A stretch of DNA of 6,031 bases from Bacillota bacterium (GCA_021802375.1 JAKAAL010000293.1:1-6031); one strand, 5' to 3'; positions 1 to 6,031 are shown, numbered from the stretch's first letter. The notes: generated by a model not told the origin, from the sequence alone. Made by a program: numbers and translations.

Positions 1-1094
1 TCAGCGTCATCGGCACGGACGCCTTCATGGACTTTGTGGAGCGGATCAAAGCCGAAGGGGTGGAACTCGATTACCAGCCCATGGGGCGTCAATCACCCCC
101 CAAGGGTCCGTTGACCATTCAGGTCGACCGGGGCAATCCCCAGAAAGATATTGATCGGCTCGATATTACGCTCCCCGAGTTGAGCCCCCGCATCTACCGG
201 GAATTCAAGAATTTTGGGGAGTTGGACCTCGGAGTGGGAGAACATCCGCGCTGGTCCCTCCAGCAGTTTTCCGAATCCGAGCAACGGGAAATTATCTTTC
301 GGGACATCGATACGGAGGGTGTGGATCATACCACCGTGTTGGACGTGGCATTAGACCCTAATCCGAATCATGTGGTGGGCTATTTTGCGCGAACCATCAT
401 GCGCGATCTCCGGTTGGTAGGCGTGTTTGACGTGCTGTTTGGGAAGTTGAAGCAATTTTTGCAGGATGATCTCTTTACCGAACCCGTTCGTTTGGACGAT
501 CTCAATACGCTGCGCAATCTCTCCAAACCGGAGGTCACGGCATCCATTGTCAATACGACGAAACGGGCCATCAATGCCTTAACGATTCGCGACACGGGCA
601 CCACACGGATTCAAAACACCAGTAAACTCAGTCAAAGGAAGACCTTTCTGGTCAAAGACCAGGGGTTCATGATTCCGAAAAAATCGGTCTTTAATAAAGT
701 AGTCGGCGACAGCCAGTTTGAATTGGAATTCGCGGCTTTCTTGGATGGGTGTGAGGACCTGATTTCCTTCGCGAAAAATTACCAGAGCCAAGGGTTTGCG
801 ATCGAATACCACAACGCAGATGGTGGGATTGCCCGCTATTTTCCTGACTGGTTTGTGAAAGAAACGGCGGATCAAATCTGGCTTATCGAAACCAAGGGCC
901 GTGAAGATGTCGATGACCCCCGAAAGTGGGACCGATTACAACAATGGTGCCACGATGCGAATCAACAATCGCAGCCTAACAAGTTTCGGGCTTTGTATGT
1001 AACCCAAGAACGGTGGGGTCAATATCACCCAAAGGATTTTCGGGAATTGTGCCGGATCAACGCTAACGCACGCCCCTTGGGGACCATTTCATGA
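1..1094 (+). CDS. Type III restriction endonuclease, Res subunit (C-terminal part; 5' end outside window)
   Basis: The reading frame is open from the left edge (first full codon at base 3), so the gene begins outside the window; the ATG at 27 is internal. The visible 363 codons are well under half of the usual 900-1000 residue Res protein. The opening residues, SVIGTDAFMDFVERIKAEGV, match the stretch that follows the helicase core in Res subunits. The C-terminal part carries the PD-(D/E)XK endonuclease signature: an early helix (SQFELEFAAFL), then FPDW with the metal-binding Asp at 846-848, then IETKG with Glu at 888-890 and Lys at 894-896. In this family Res works with the Mod methyltransferase, uses ATP to communicate along DNA, and cuts near an unmethylated asymmetric site. 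The visible nuclease motif is intact, so this end shows no sign of decay. The stop overlaps the next start as ATGA. Identification is from motifs and family knowledge; recognition specificity cannot be read here. Confidence 0.92.
   Translation, partial: SVIGTDAFMDFVERIKAEGVELDYQPMGRQSPPKGPLTIQVDRGNPQKDIDRLDITLPELSPRIYREFKNFGELDLGVGEHPRWSLQQFSESEQREIIFRDIDTEGVDHTTVLDVALDPNPNHVVGYFARTIMRDLRLVGVFDVLFGKLKQFLQDDLFTEPVRLDDLNTLRNLSKPEVTASIVNTTKRAINALTIRDTGTTRIQNTSKLSQRKTFLVKDQGFMIPKKSVFNKVVGDSQFELEFAAFLDGCEDLISFAKNYQSQGFAIEYHNADGGIARYFPDWFVKETADQIWLIETKGREDVDDPRKWDRLQQWCHDANQQSQPNKFRALYVTQERWGQYHPKDFRELCRINANARPLGTIS
1079..1083 (+). promoter_or_regulatory. Ribosome binding site GGGGA for the HEPN-like gene
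   Basis: GGGGA lies inside the last codons of the Res gene, seven bases before the ATG at 1091. It supports that start and implies that the downstream gene is translated from the same mRNA, helped by the ATGA stop/start overlap. The same GGGGA-plus-seven arrangement occurs before the start at 3389. Confidence 0.6.
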
Positions 1095-2323
1095 TACCCG
1101 GGTTATTGAGCGATGATCTGGTTAATGCGCTATTTAGAGAACTCACGTGTTATCGGGCGACAATATTGCAACGTCCTATGTCCCAACGCGAGGATTGGTG
1201 GGGGGAGCACCTCGCGTTGAGGCGGGTTGTGGGACAAAATACGCCGGCACTTCTGGGCACAGCAGCGCATGGTAGTAAGGTGGTGGTGTGGTTTGAGCTT
1301 GAACAGAAGAAGTCGGAGTGGATGATTCAAGAAACCCCCATGCCTGAGTGGATAGCAAGCACTCTTTGCGACGACAATACCGTGGGCGGCAGTGGGCCGA
1401 ATTTGGCCAATTTAACGTGCACCTATCGCGTGTATGACCGTGTTAAGGAGTCGGACATCCTGCGTGGGTTTTCCCAAGATATTCACGAATTATTGGCGGG
1501 CGCCGCGACGTCGTTAGTGCAGCAATGGCGGAGAAAAGAACTGGGGCAATGGGCCAAATTAGGATGGCGGGAGTGGGCAATCCCTTCGTATCCTTCGAAG
1601 GCACCTCCTTGTTCAGAGATACGGGGCGCGGGGCGCTGGAGAGATGGCCGAGGTACTCCCGTGACGGTAGAGGATTTATTCAACGACATTCAGCATCTTC
1701 GGCTGCTACAGGCTGTCCCGGAGTCTATCTGGGCGATTTTCAACCGGGCGGTCAAACTTTACGTTTATGGATACCTTGATTGGGAATTTTTTACTATGTC
1801 CCAACATCAAGCGGTGATGGCCTTGGAGACCAGCCTGAAACGTCTATTTCTTGACCATTTGACGTTACCCGTAACATTGGATCTGGTAACGGGGACGGGC
1901 GATATTATCCAATCTCGTGTAATTGAACGAGAACCATTGACGTACCAGATGCTTTGGGATACCGCCCGGGAACTCTTCAAAACACAACAACGATCTCCGG
2001 ATGGTGAAAAACTTAAGGTCATCGTGGGCGGGGCCCCTTTTCCTTTGTCAAAGGGAACTCTGCGCGATTGGGCACATAGTCGAGGGCTGATATCGGACAG
2101 TGAATGTGTGCGCCTCAAGTATTATTTTAGGCTCCGGGATAATTGGAGTCACCCCGAGTTCACTGGGCGCGATTGGATTACTTGGGCTTATGAGCGGCTT
2201 AAGGGATGTGCGCTCTTGATTAACCGCATGTGGGCCCGGGAATGCCATCCCAAGAATCTGCTGTGGGAACATGCCTTTCGAAAAAAGCCGCCGTGGGCGA
2301 CAAGCCAGAATACCGTACAATAG
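1091..2323 (+). CDS. Tryptophan-rich protein of unknown function with C-terminal HEPN-like domain
   Basis: The protein has 410 residues. The start is the ATG overlapping the Res stop (ATGA), backed by GGGGA seven bases upstream. I do not recognise the N-terminal half (about 1-205), which has no signal peptide or membrane segment. From about residue 215 the pattern becomes helical and HEPN-like: YVYGYLDWEFF, then HQAVMALETSLKRLF, a middle helix around 285-298, and finally FRLRDNWSHPEF followed by a long helix (362-380). R349 and H354 form R-x4-H, within the R-x(4-6)-H pattern of HEPN ribonucleases, with N351 between them. HEPN proteins often cleave RNA in abortive infection and toxin-antitoxin systems. 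The protein holds about 20 tryptophans, near 5 percent, which is unusually high. The gene order suggests co-expression with a restriction enzyme. The HEPN call is an inference from pattern; a catalytically inactive helical scaffold is the alternative. Confidence 0.5.
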   Translation: MIPGLLSDDLVNALFRELTCYRATILQRPMSQREDWWGEHLALRRVVGQNTPALLGTAAHGSKVVVWFELEQKKSEWMIQETPMPEWIASTLCDDNTVGGSGPNLANLTCTYRVYDRVKESDILRGFSQDIHELLAGAATSLVQQWRRKELGQWAKLGWREWAIPSYPSKAPPCSEIRGAGRWRDGRGTPVTVEDLFNDIQHLRLLQAVPESIWAIFNRAVKLYVYGYLDWEFFTMSQHQAVMALETSLKRLFLDHLTLPVTLDLVTGTGDIIQSRVIEREPLTYQMLWDTARELFKTQQRSPDGEKLKVIVGGAPFPLSKGTLRDWAHSRGLISDSECVRLKYYFRLRDNWSHPEFTGRDWITWAYERLKGCALLINRMWARECHPKNLLWEHAFRKKPPWATSQNTVQ

Positions 2324-2342
2324 GAGAGGGAGATACCAGAGA

Positions 2343-2352
2343 GGGGGAGGGG
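2343..2352 (+). promoter_or_regulatory. Strong purine-rich ribosome binding site for the YwgA-like gene
   Basis: GGGGGAGGGG, containing a full GGAGG at 2346-2350, sits seven to nine bases before the ATG at 2360. The whole 36-base gap after the previous stop (2324-2359) is purine-rich and shows no recognisable promoter or terminator. The gene therefore probably belongs to the same transcript but has its own strong initiation signal. Confidence 0.65.
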
Positions 2353-2359
2353 TGTAGGA

Positions 2360-2956
2360 ATGGCACAGCGTAAATCACTAAATGGCAAAGAAGTGCTGGC
2401 TTTGTTGCTGTATCTACCGGGCAAAACGGAGAGGCTTTGCGAGCCTATTGTGGGTCGTACGCGACTTGTGAAAACGATGTTTTTGTTTACTAAAGAGATT
2501 AAACCTCAGCTAACCAAGAAGGGTTGGGATTTAACCTTGCCGGTATTCACACCCTACGATTATGGTCCTTTTTCGATCGATGTATTGAATGATGTTGAAA
2601 CCTTGCACGCCTTGGGAATTGTGGACGTCGATGCGATACCAGAATCGGAACCGTTCGACGTACTCGATGATATGAATGCCATGGAGTTGACCTATTATCA
2701 AGGCATCGCAGGAACCGTCGAACGACAATTTATGGATCGGTATCAACTCACCACAACTGGTGCGGCATTTTGCCAGAGTGAGTTGAAGCCGCGATTTACG
2801 GACGCGCGTCAGTGGTTAGCGCTTTCAGAGTTCAAAAAGCGGTGCAACAGTATTAGTTTGACGGCATTGTTGCGGTATGTCTATACGCGGTATCCCAATT
2901 ACACGGCAAACTCGAAGATTCGTGATCAGGTATTGAAGTATGAAACGCTGTCATGA
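2360..2956 (+). CDS. YwgA/Panacea (SocA)-like winged-helix protein
   Basis: The protein has 198 residues and no membrane segments, so it is probably cytoplasmic. The layout resembles YwgA and the antitoxin-associated Panacea (DUF4065) families. A first helix is followed by VGRTRLVKTMFLFTKEI (31-47), where a conserved Gly-Arg-x-x-Leu precedes a hydrophobic helix. Then come YDYGPFS (66-72), a helix ending in LHALGIV, and YQLTTTGAAF (128-137), the usual L-T-x-x-G wing. The C-terminal stretch LLRYVYTRYPNYTANSKI (170-187) matches the YP-x-Y ending of YwgA-like proteins. Panacea proteins such as SocA are known as antitoxins or proteolytic adaptors; YwgA itself has no firm role. Between a HEPN-like gene and a nuclease-like gene, this one could encode a regulator or neutralising partner, but that is inference. 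The start is supported by a strong ribosome binding site, and the stop lies 16 bases before the next gene. Confidence 0.6.
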   Translation: MAQRKSLNGKEVLALLLYLPGKTERLCEPIVGRTRLVKTMFLFTKEIKPQLTKKGWDLTLPVFTPYDYGPFSIDVLNDVETLHALGIVDVDAIPESEPFDVLDDMNAMELTYYQGIAGTVERQFMDRYQLTTTGAAFCQSELKPRFTDARQWLALSEFKKRCNSISLTALLRYVYTRYPNYTANSKIRDQVLKYETLS

Positions 2957-2966
2957 GGGAGTAGGA
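2955..2966 (+). promoter_or_regulatory. Ribosome binding site for the small nuclease-like gene
   Basis: The short gap between genes reads AGGGAG then TAGGA, placed 11 and 6 bases before the ATG at 2973. It overlaps the TGA stop of the previous gene, so the two are likely translated from one message. Either purine block could pair with 16S rRNA. Confidence 0.5.
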
Positions 2967-2972
2967 TAACGG

Positions 2973-3398
2973 ATGGATCTGTTCGATAGAGAAAGTGATA
3001 TGGTAAGCGTCATATGTCGTCATTTAGTCGCAACCGGATATCAGGTTTTTCGGGAAGTGGCCTACTATGGGCGGCGGATCGATGTGCTGGCGCTGCGTCA
3101 TGACCAATTTTGGGCATATGAAGCGAAGCTGACGCAATGGTCGCGGGCCCTGGAACAGGCGCGCTGGCATGTCACCGCTGTTGATTATTCGTCGGTGGTT
3201 TTGCCGCTTCTGTTGGCGGAACGCGTGGATTTGCTCCCATTTCGGCGACAAGGGTTGGGATTGATTGGGATAACCGACAGCCAATGGGTGACGCTGGCGC
3301 CACCCATGACGAGTGCTTTAATGTGGGGACCGGCCAAGGCGCAGTTGTTTCGTACGGTACAGGCGTTTCGAAACGCGGGGACACCATTATGCATGTGA
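2973..3398 (+). CDS. Small PD-(D/E)XK nuclease-like protein
   Basis: The protein has 141 residues, the size of a stand-alone restriction-like fold. An N-terminal helix (DRESDMVSVICRHLVATGY) is followed by the core VFREVAYYGRRIDVLAL...FWAYEAKL. The likely metal and catalytic residues are E28, D37, E50 and K52 (E-x-K), and Q62 on the next helix (LEQARWH), as in many PD-(D/E)XK proteins. The second half (YSSVVLPLLLAE, then GLGLIGITDSQWVTLAP) fits the later strands and helices of the fold. Members of this superfamily cut or bind DNA, or less often RNA, as restriction enzymes, Holliday junction resolvases or defence effectors; no specific family is recognised. The start follows a ribosome binding site, and the end overlaps the next gene by 10 bases, indicating translational coupling. 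The nuclease call rests on visible motifs; the target is unknown. Confidence 0.62.
   Translation: MDLFDRESDMVSVICRHLVATGYQVFREVAYYGRRIDVLALRHDQFWAYEAKLTQWSRALEQARWHVTAVDYSSVVLPLLLAERVDLLPFRRQGLGLIGITDSQWVTLAPPMTSALMWGPAKAQLFRTVQAFRNAGTPLCM
3377..3381 (+). promoter_or_regulatory. Ribosome binding site GGGGA that fixes the start of the TGT-like gene
   Basis: GGGGA lies seven bases before the ATG at 3389, inside the end of the nuclease-like gene. It favours this start over the longer open frame from 3284, whose extra 35 codons would lie entirely inside the upstream gene. Confidence 0.6.
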
Positions 3399-4702
3399 TA
3401 CGGCTGGGCATGGCGAAAGAGGAACCGCTGATCCGAGACATCATTCCCCGCAGCGATGGCATTGTGGTAAAAGCGAATTTAGTCGCACATATGAAAGACG
3501 GGCTATCGGCGTTTCTCTTTAACTGGAATCCACGTGATCCACGCTATGTAATTGACCCATTTTTATATGCGTTTCAACAAGATCCGGAACAATTTTTTAG
3601 TGCGGCAGGGGGGACGACCAGCAACCTAAAATTGAAACGTTCTGTGGACAAACTACTCACGGCATATGGTTCACCGGTGACCCAAGCCATTCATGACTTT
3701 CGACCAGTATCCCCAGCAGATTTTCAAAGCAACGTGGACGATTTTGTGAAGCGCGTAAGTGACTTTCAACTCAGTTCCCTAGGGGCCAAAGGGACTGGGT
3801 TAGAAAGTTTCTTTTCCTTTTTGAAAATGAACCAGAGCGTGCCACCTCAATTCCTGATTTCTCCCTCCTTTTCTCTACACCGTTCATCCACGCAGGATTG
3901 GCTTCCTATTAATCATTTCATGGCAGAAAAGACCCGAACATTCTACGGCGCGCATCCCGTGTATGCGCAAATCATTATTGACCAAGAGGTTTTGTGGGAC
4001 GAAACGTTAAGTAAAAGAATTATCGACAGCTATAATGCACTTTCTATTGCGGGCGTAGTCATCTGGATTAGTGGGATGAGCGAACATGACGCCCCGCGAC
4101 CCTTGCTCAGCCGCTACCTCACGTTTCTTAAGCAATTGAATCATAACAAAATCATCTGGTTCGGTTCGTATTTTTCGGTCATTTTGTCGCGATACTTCGA
4201 AGAATATGGAGTCGTGGGGGTTGTTCATGGCCCGGGCTATGGAGAAAACCGCGAAGTGGATCCCGCAGGCGGGGGCTTTCCGATTGCTAAGTTTTATTTT
4301 CCTGCACTTCACCGCCGATTGAATTATGGGTTAGCTTTGATGGCGGTGAGACCGGACTTAAACTCTCGCGCCGATTATTTTTCCCATGTGTGTCATTGTC
4401 AGCTTTGTCGGCAGTTGGTAGACAATTACGGGCCCGACGAAGCGTTTGCCCGTTATGGCCAAACGCAAACGGTACTTTATCAACGCCAAGGCGTGGAGGT
4501 GTCCGCGGATATTCCGGTTGGTGATACGCAGAACGCCTGCGCCCGGCATTTTCTTTATGTGAAAGAACAGGAATATCATGGTGAGCTCGGATGGCCGGAG
4601 GTTCGGGCTAAGATGGACGAGGCAGTGTCTCGGTACGGCACGCGGCTACCGGACCAAGAAGTTCAACATCTTCGAAATTGGTTGGCGGTATTACCGACTT
4701 GA
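3389..4702 (+). CDS. Probable TIM-barrel protein with TGT-like zinc site (tRNA-guanine transglycosylase-like)
   Basis: The protein has 437 residues. I start it at the ATG at 3389 because of the GGGGA site and because the longer frame would overlap the previous gene by 115 bases. The central part alternates hydrophobic strands and helices like a TIM barrel: YAQIIID (192-198), AGVVIWISG (221-229), KIIWFGSYFSVIL (254-266), VVGVVHGPGYGENRE (275-289) and GGGFPIAKFYFP (294-305). Near the C-terminus C335-x-C337-x2-C340, with H387 in the segment ACARHFLYVKEQEY, forms a C-x-C-x2-C...H set like the zinc site of tRNA-guanine transglycosylases and their DNA-modifying relative DpdA. YVIDPFLY (53-60) and GPGYGE are possible active-site segments. 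No DSGGFQ motif or clear nucleophilic Asp is visible, so base exchange is unproven. The gene overlaps its neighbours by 10 bases upstream and one base downstream, placing it firmly between a nuclease and SIR2. An uncharacterised zinc-binding barrel is the main alternative. Confidence 0.45.
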   Translation: MHVIRLGMAKEEPLIRDIIPRSDGIVVKANLVAHMKDGLSAFLFNWNPRDPRYVIDPFLYAFQQDPEQFFSAAGGTTSNLKLKRSVDKLLTAYGSPVTQAIHDFRPVSPADFQSNVDDFVKRVSDFQLSSLGAKGTGLESFFSFLKMNQSVPPQFLISPSFSLHRSSTQDWLPINHFMAEKTRTFYGAHPVYAQIIIDQEVLWDETLSKRIIDSYNALSIAGVVIWISGMSEHDAPRPLLSRYLTFLKQLNHNKIIWFGSYFSVILSRYFEEYGVVGVVHGPGYGENREVDPAGGGFPIAKFYFPALHRRLNYGLALMAVRPDLNSRADYFSHVCHCQLCRQLVDNYGPDEAFARYGQTQTVLYQRQGVEVSADIPVGDTQNACARHFLYVKEQEYHGELGWPEVRAKMDEAVSRYGTRLPDQEVQHLRNWLAVLPT

Positions 4703-5634
4703 TGGACACGGTGTACATCTTGGGTGCAGGATTTTCGATGCCGTTTTTGCCGGATCAGAGGCATTTGCTCGAGACGCTCTTTCACTTCACTATGCTGGCG
4801 TCGAATATGCCGGATATGGAGTTTTTTGCCTCTCAGGGCACATTGCGAACATGGTTTGAAGAGCAGTTTGGCCATCAGTATTCGGCAGTATGGTTGGAGG
4901 ACGTGTTTACCTGGTTTGATCATGTAGCCGATACAGTCCCCCCTACGGATGACGTGCGCCGGATCCAATCATTGCGGCGGCAATTAAATTTTGCCCTCGC
5001 CTACTATTTCATTCAAGCCCCTCAGCGCGCTTCCGCAATTATGCGTCGACGATTGACGGCCATGCAACAACGATCCTCGCTCAAGGGAGTCATGTCCCTG
5101 AACTGGGACGTGCTGTTGGAGCGTACAGGTCGGCGCTTCGATTACGGCCTTGCGGCGTATGACACGATGGGGCGTCAATTGACCGGGCGCAGGATTCCTC
5201 TATTGAAGCTCCATGGCTCTGCGCACTGGTGGATCTGTGCAAAATGTCGTAGCGTCCTTTGTGACGAGAGCCTTCAACTGTTTTTCGAGACCCGGTGTCC
5301 GGTTTGTAGAAAAGATCACACGCAATTTGATCCGATTCTAATGACGCCCACCCTGATGAAAAATCCGTCTCAGGGGGTTCTGGCAGAAGTTTGGCGTTTA
5401 GCTTTCATCACGTTGGCTCAGGCTGAAGAAATCATCTTTCTTGGCTATTCGTTACCTCAAGCCGATCATGCTCTCTTTCACCTTGTCAGTCAAGCCCGGC
5501 GTCCTGACGCTATCATTCGAGCGGTTTTGCTGGACCGAGACCGGCAATCACTAACGGAACAACGTTACCAAACGCTGATTCCGGGGATTTCTCTCGATTT
5601 TGGCGGGATTGACGCGTTTTTCGGATTGGAGTGA
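4702..5634 (+). CDS. SIR2-family protein with zinc ribbon (probable NAD-binding defence effector)
   Basis: The protein has 310 residues and starts at the ATG overlapping the previous stop (TGATG). This start puts the Rossmann strand at the very N-terminus; a TTG at 4678 would add only eight unconserved residues. Visible SIR2 motifs are VYILGAGFS (4-12, nucleotide-binding glycine loop), MSLNWD (131-136, with N134 and D136 at the NAD pocket), LLKLHGS (167-173, with H171 as candidate catalytic base), a zinc ribbon C179-x2-C182...C199-x2-C202, and a C-terminal strand IIFLGYSLPQADH (244-256), typical of bacterial SIR2-like proteins. Family members either deacylate proteins or, in phage defence (for example Thoeris ThsA and DSR systems), hydrolyse NAD to arrest the infected cell. 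Last place in a defence-like operon favours the second role, by inference. There are no membrane segments. I see no strong ribosome binding site, so translation probably depends on coupling. Confidence 0.88.
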   Translation: MDTVYILGAGFSMPFLPDQRHLLETLFHFTMLASNMPDMEFFASQGTLRTWFEEQFGHQYSAVWLEDVFTWFDHVADTVPPTDDVRRIQSLRRQLNFALAYYFIQAPQRASAIMRRRLTAMQQRSSLKGVMSLNWDVLLERTGRRFDYGLAAYDTMGRQLTGRRIPLLKLHGSAHWWICAKCRSVLCDESLQLFFETRCPVCRKDHTQFDPILMTPTLMKNPSQGVLAEVWRLAFITLAQAEEIIFLGYSLPQADHALFHLVSQARRPDAIIRAVLLDRDRQSLTEQRYQTLIPGISLDFGGIDAFFGLE

Positions 5635-5635
5635 C

Positions 5636-5657
5636 GACATAAAAGTCCGCTTATGTC
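5636..5657 (+). repeat. Inverted repeat just after the SIR2 stop
   Basis: GACATAA (5636-5642) pairs perfectly with TTATGTC (5651-5657) around an eight-base loop, starting two bases after the stop codon. A stem this AT-rich and short, with no following T-run, is not a textbook terminator, but it lies where mRNA end-processing or termination would be expected. Confidence 0.5.
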
Positions 5658-5668
5658 AATAATACGGC

Positions 5669-5693
5669 TATCAAAACGGGAGGCGTTTTGATA
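5669..5693 (+). repeat. Perfect 10-bp inverted repeat with GGAGG loop
   Basis: TATCAAAACG (5669-5678) is the exact reverse complement of CGTTTTGATA (5684-5693), with GGAGG in the five-base loop. It lies between convergent genes, so it may act as a bidirectional terminator or mRNA-stabilising hairpin. Neither strand has a clear T-run after the stem, so an intrinsic terminator is not secure. A protein-binding or recombination site is also possible. ATACGG occurs at both flanks (5662-5667 and 5691-5696). Confidence 0.6.
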
Positions 5694-5753
5694 CGGTGGT
5701 GGACGGTCCGCCTGTCTAATGTGACCGACCGAAATTCGTCATTCAGCCAGGCC

Positions 5754-6031
5754 TTAGTATTTGAGATAATCTACGAGTGTATTGACGTTCTCGGCGGCAG
5801 ACGCTACACCATCGGCATTGGCCCACCCAATATGCGCGCATCCATCGATGACGGGAAACCATGAGCCATGGTCATATTGAGGCGCGCGGAGCTGTATCAC
5901 GTGGTCAAAGAGGCCGATACGCCGCACCAAGTCGTTTAAAGACTTCCGGTTGTCTTTTTTGTCCACAAGCACCATGCTGGGTTGCCTGCCCGCCACGACC
6001 TGTGAGAGAATTGCCTGTTTCAGTACAAGAT
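5754..6031 (-). CDS. Unidentified protein, C-terminal fragment (5' end outside window)
   Basis: On the minus strand a frame is open from the right edge of the window to a TAA at 5754-5756, giving about 92 residues. It begins LVLKQAILSQVVAGRQ in the visible part and ends in VNTLVDYLKY. A GTG at 5994-5996 could be a start, but the frame continues upstream without a stop, so I treat the gene as cut by the window edge. No competing long frame covers this stretch. The composition is protein-like and soluble: SMVLVDKKDNRKSLNDL resembles a strand followed by a charged helix. I recognise no family. The gene converges on the defence operon, so it probably lies outside it and marks the right-hand boundary. 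Confidence 0.5.
   Translation of the reverse strand, partial: LVLKQAILSQVVAGRQPSMVLVDKKDNRKSLNDLVRRIGLFDHVIQLRAPQYDHGSWFPVIDGCAHIGWANADGVASAAENVNTLVDYLKY

Noticed and set aside
27..29. ATG as the start of the Res gene
   Set aside because: The frame is open to the window edge, and the residues before it (SVIGTDAF) match the family, so this Met is internal.
1807..2424. Several open frames on the opposite strand within the HEPN-like and YwgA-like genes
   Set aside because: They overlap well-supported plus-strand genes, have Arg/Pro/Ser-rich shadow-like composition, and show no recognisable motif.
3284..3388. A longer open frame for the TGT-like gene beginning with an ATG at 3284
   Set aside because: The extra 35 codons lie wholly inside the nuclease-like gene, have no convincing ribosome binding site, and give a low-complexity Gly/Thr-rich extension. 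The ATG at 3389 has GGGGA at good spacing.
4678..4701. TTG start for the SIR2 gene
   Set aside because: It would add eight residues upstream of the nucleotide-binding strand. The ATG at 4702, overlapping the previous stop, fits both the fold and the coupling pattern.
3389..5634. Assignment to the Dpd (7-deazaguanine DNA modification) system
   Set aside because: Only a TGT-like zinc pattern is shared. No ParB-like, helicase or preQ0-pathway partner genes are visible, and the catalytic residues are not evident.
5636..5700. Classical rho-independent terminator after SIR2
   Set aside because: Hairpins are present, but no T-run follows either stem on either strand, so I list them as inverted repeats only.
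1..6031. CRISPR array, tRNA, rRNA or insertion sequence
   Set aside because: I saw no regularly spaced repeats, no cloverleaf or rRNA-like stretch, and no transposase.

Overview
This is a bacterial (or possibly archaeal) defence-island window with roughly balanced base composition. Six genes sit head to tail on the plus strand, and a fragment of a seventh enters from the right on the minus strand. Purine-rich Shine-Dalgarno sequences (GGGGA, GGAGG) and overlapping stop/start codons show a compact operon. I cannot name the species. The strong ribosome binding sites would fit a Gram-positive, Firmicutes-like host, but that is a weak inference.

Layout: (1) 1-1094 is the C-terminal part of a type III restriction endonuclease Res subunit; its helicase part, and presumably the Mod methyltransferase gene, lie left of the window. 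(2) 1091-2323, joined by an ATGA overlap, is a tryptophan-rich protein of unknown function whose C-terminal third looks like a HEPN domain with an R-x4-H motif. (3) 2360-2956 is a YwgA/Panacea-like winged-helix protein. (4) 2973-3398 is a small PD-(D/E)XK nuclease-like protein. (5) 3389-4702 is a probable TIM-barrel protein with a C-x-C-x2-C...H zinc-type site that recalls tRNA-guanine transglycosylases (TGT), though I see no convincing catalytic aspartate. (6) 4702-5634 is a SIR2-family protein with an inserted zinc ribbon. (7) 5635-5753 is non-coding and rich in inverted repeats, including a perfect 10-bp stem with a GGAGG loop. (8) 5754-6031 on the minus strand is the C-terminal end of an unidentified gene that converges on the operon.

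Taken together, genes 2-6 look like an accessory defence module transcribed behind a type III restriction gene. SIR2 and HEPN domains are common effectors in anti-phage systems (NAD depletion and RNA cleavage). The YwgA-like protein could be a regulator or antitoxin-like partner, and the small nuclease could act on DNA. The TGT-like protein is the least expected member and is joined directly to SIR2 by a one-base stop/start overlap. I do not recognise this set as a named defence system. Whether it is one system, or a restriction system plus a separate cassette, cannot be settled from this window alone.
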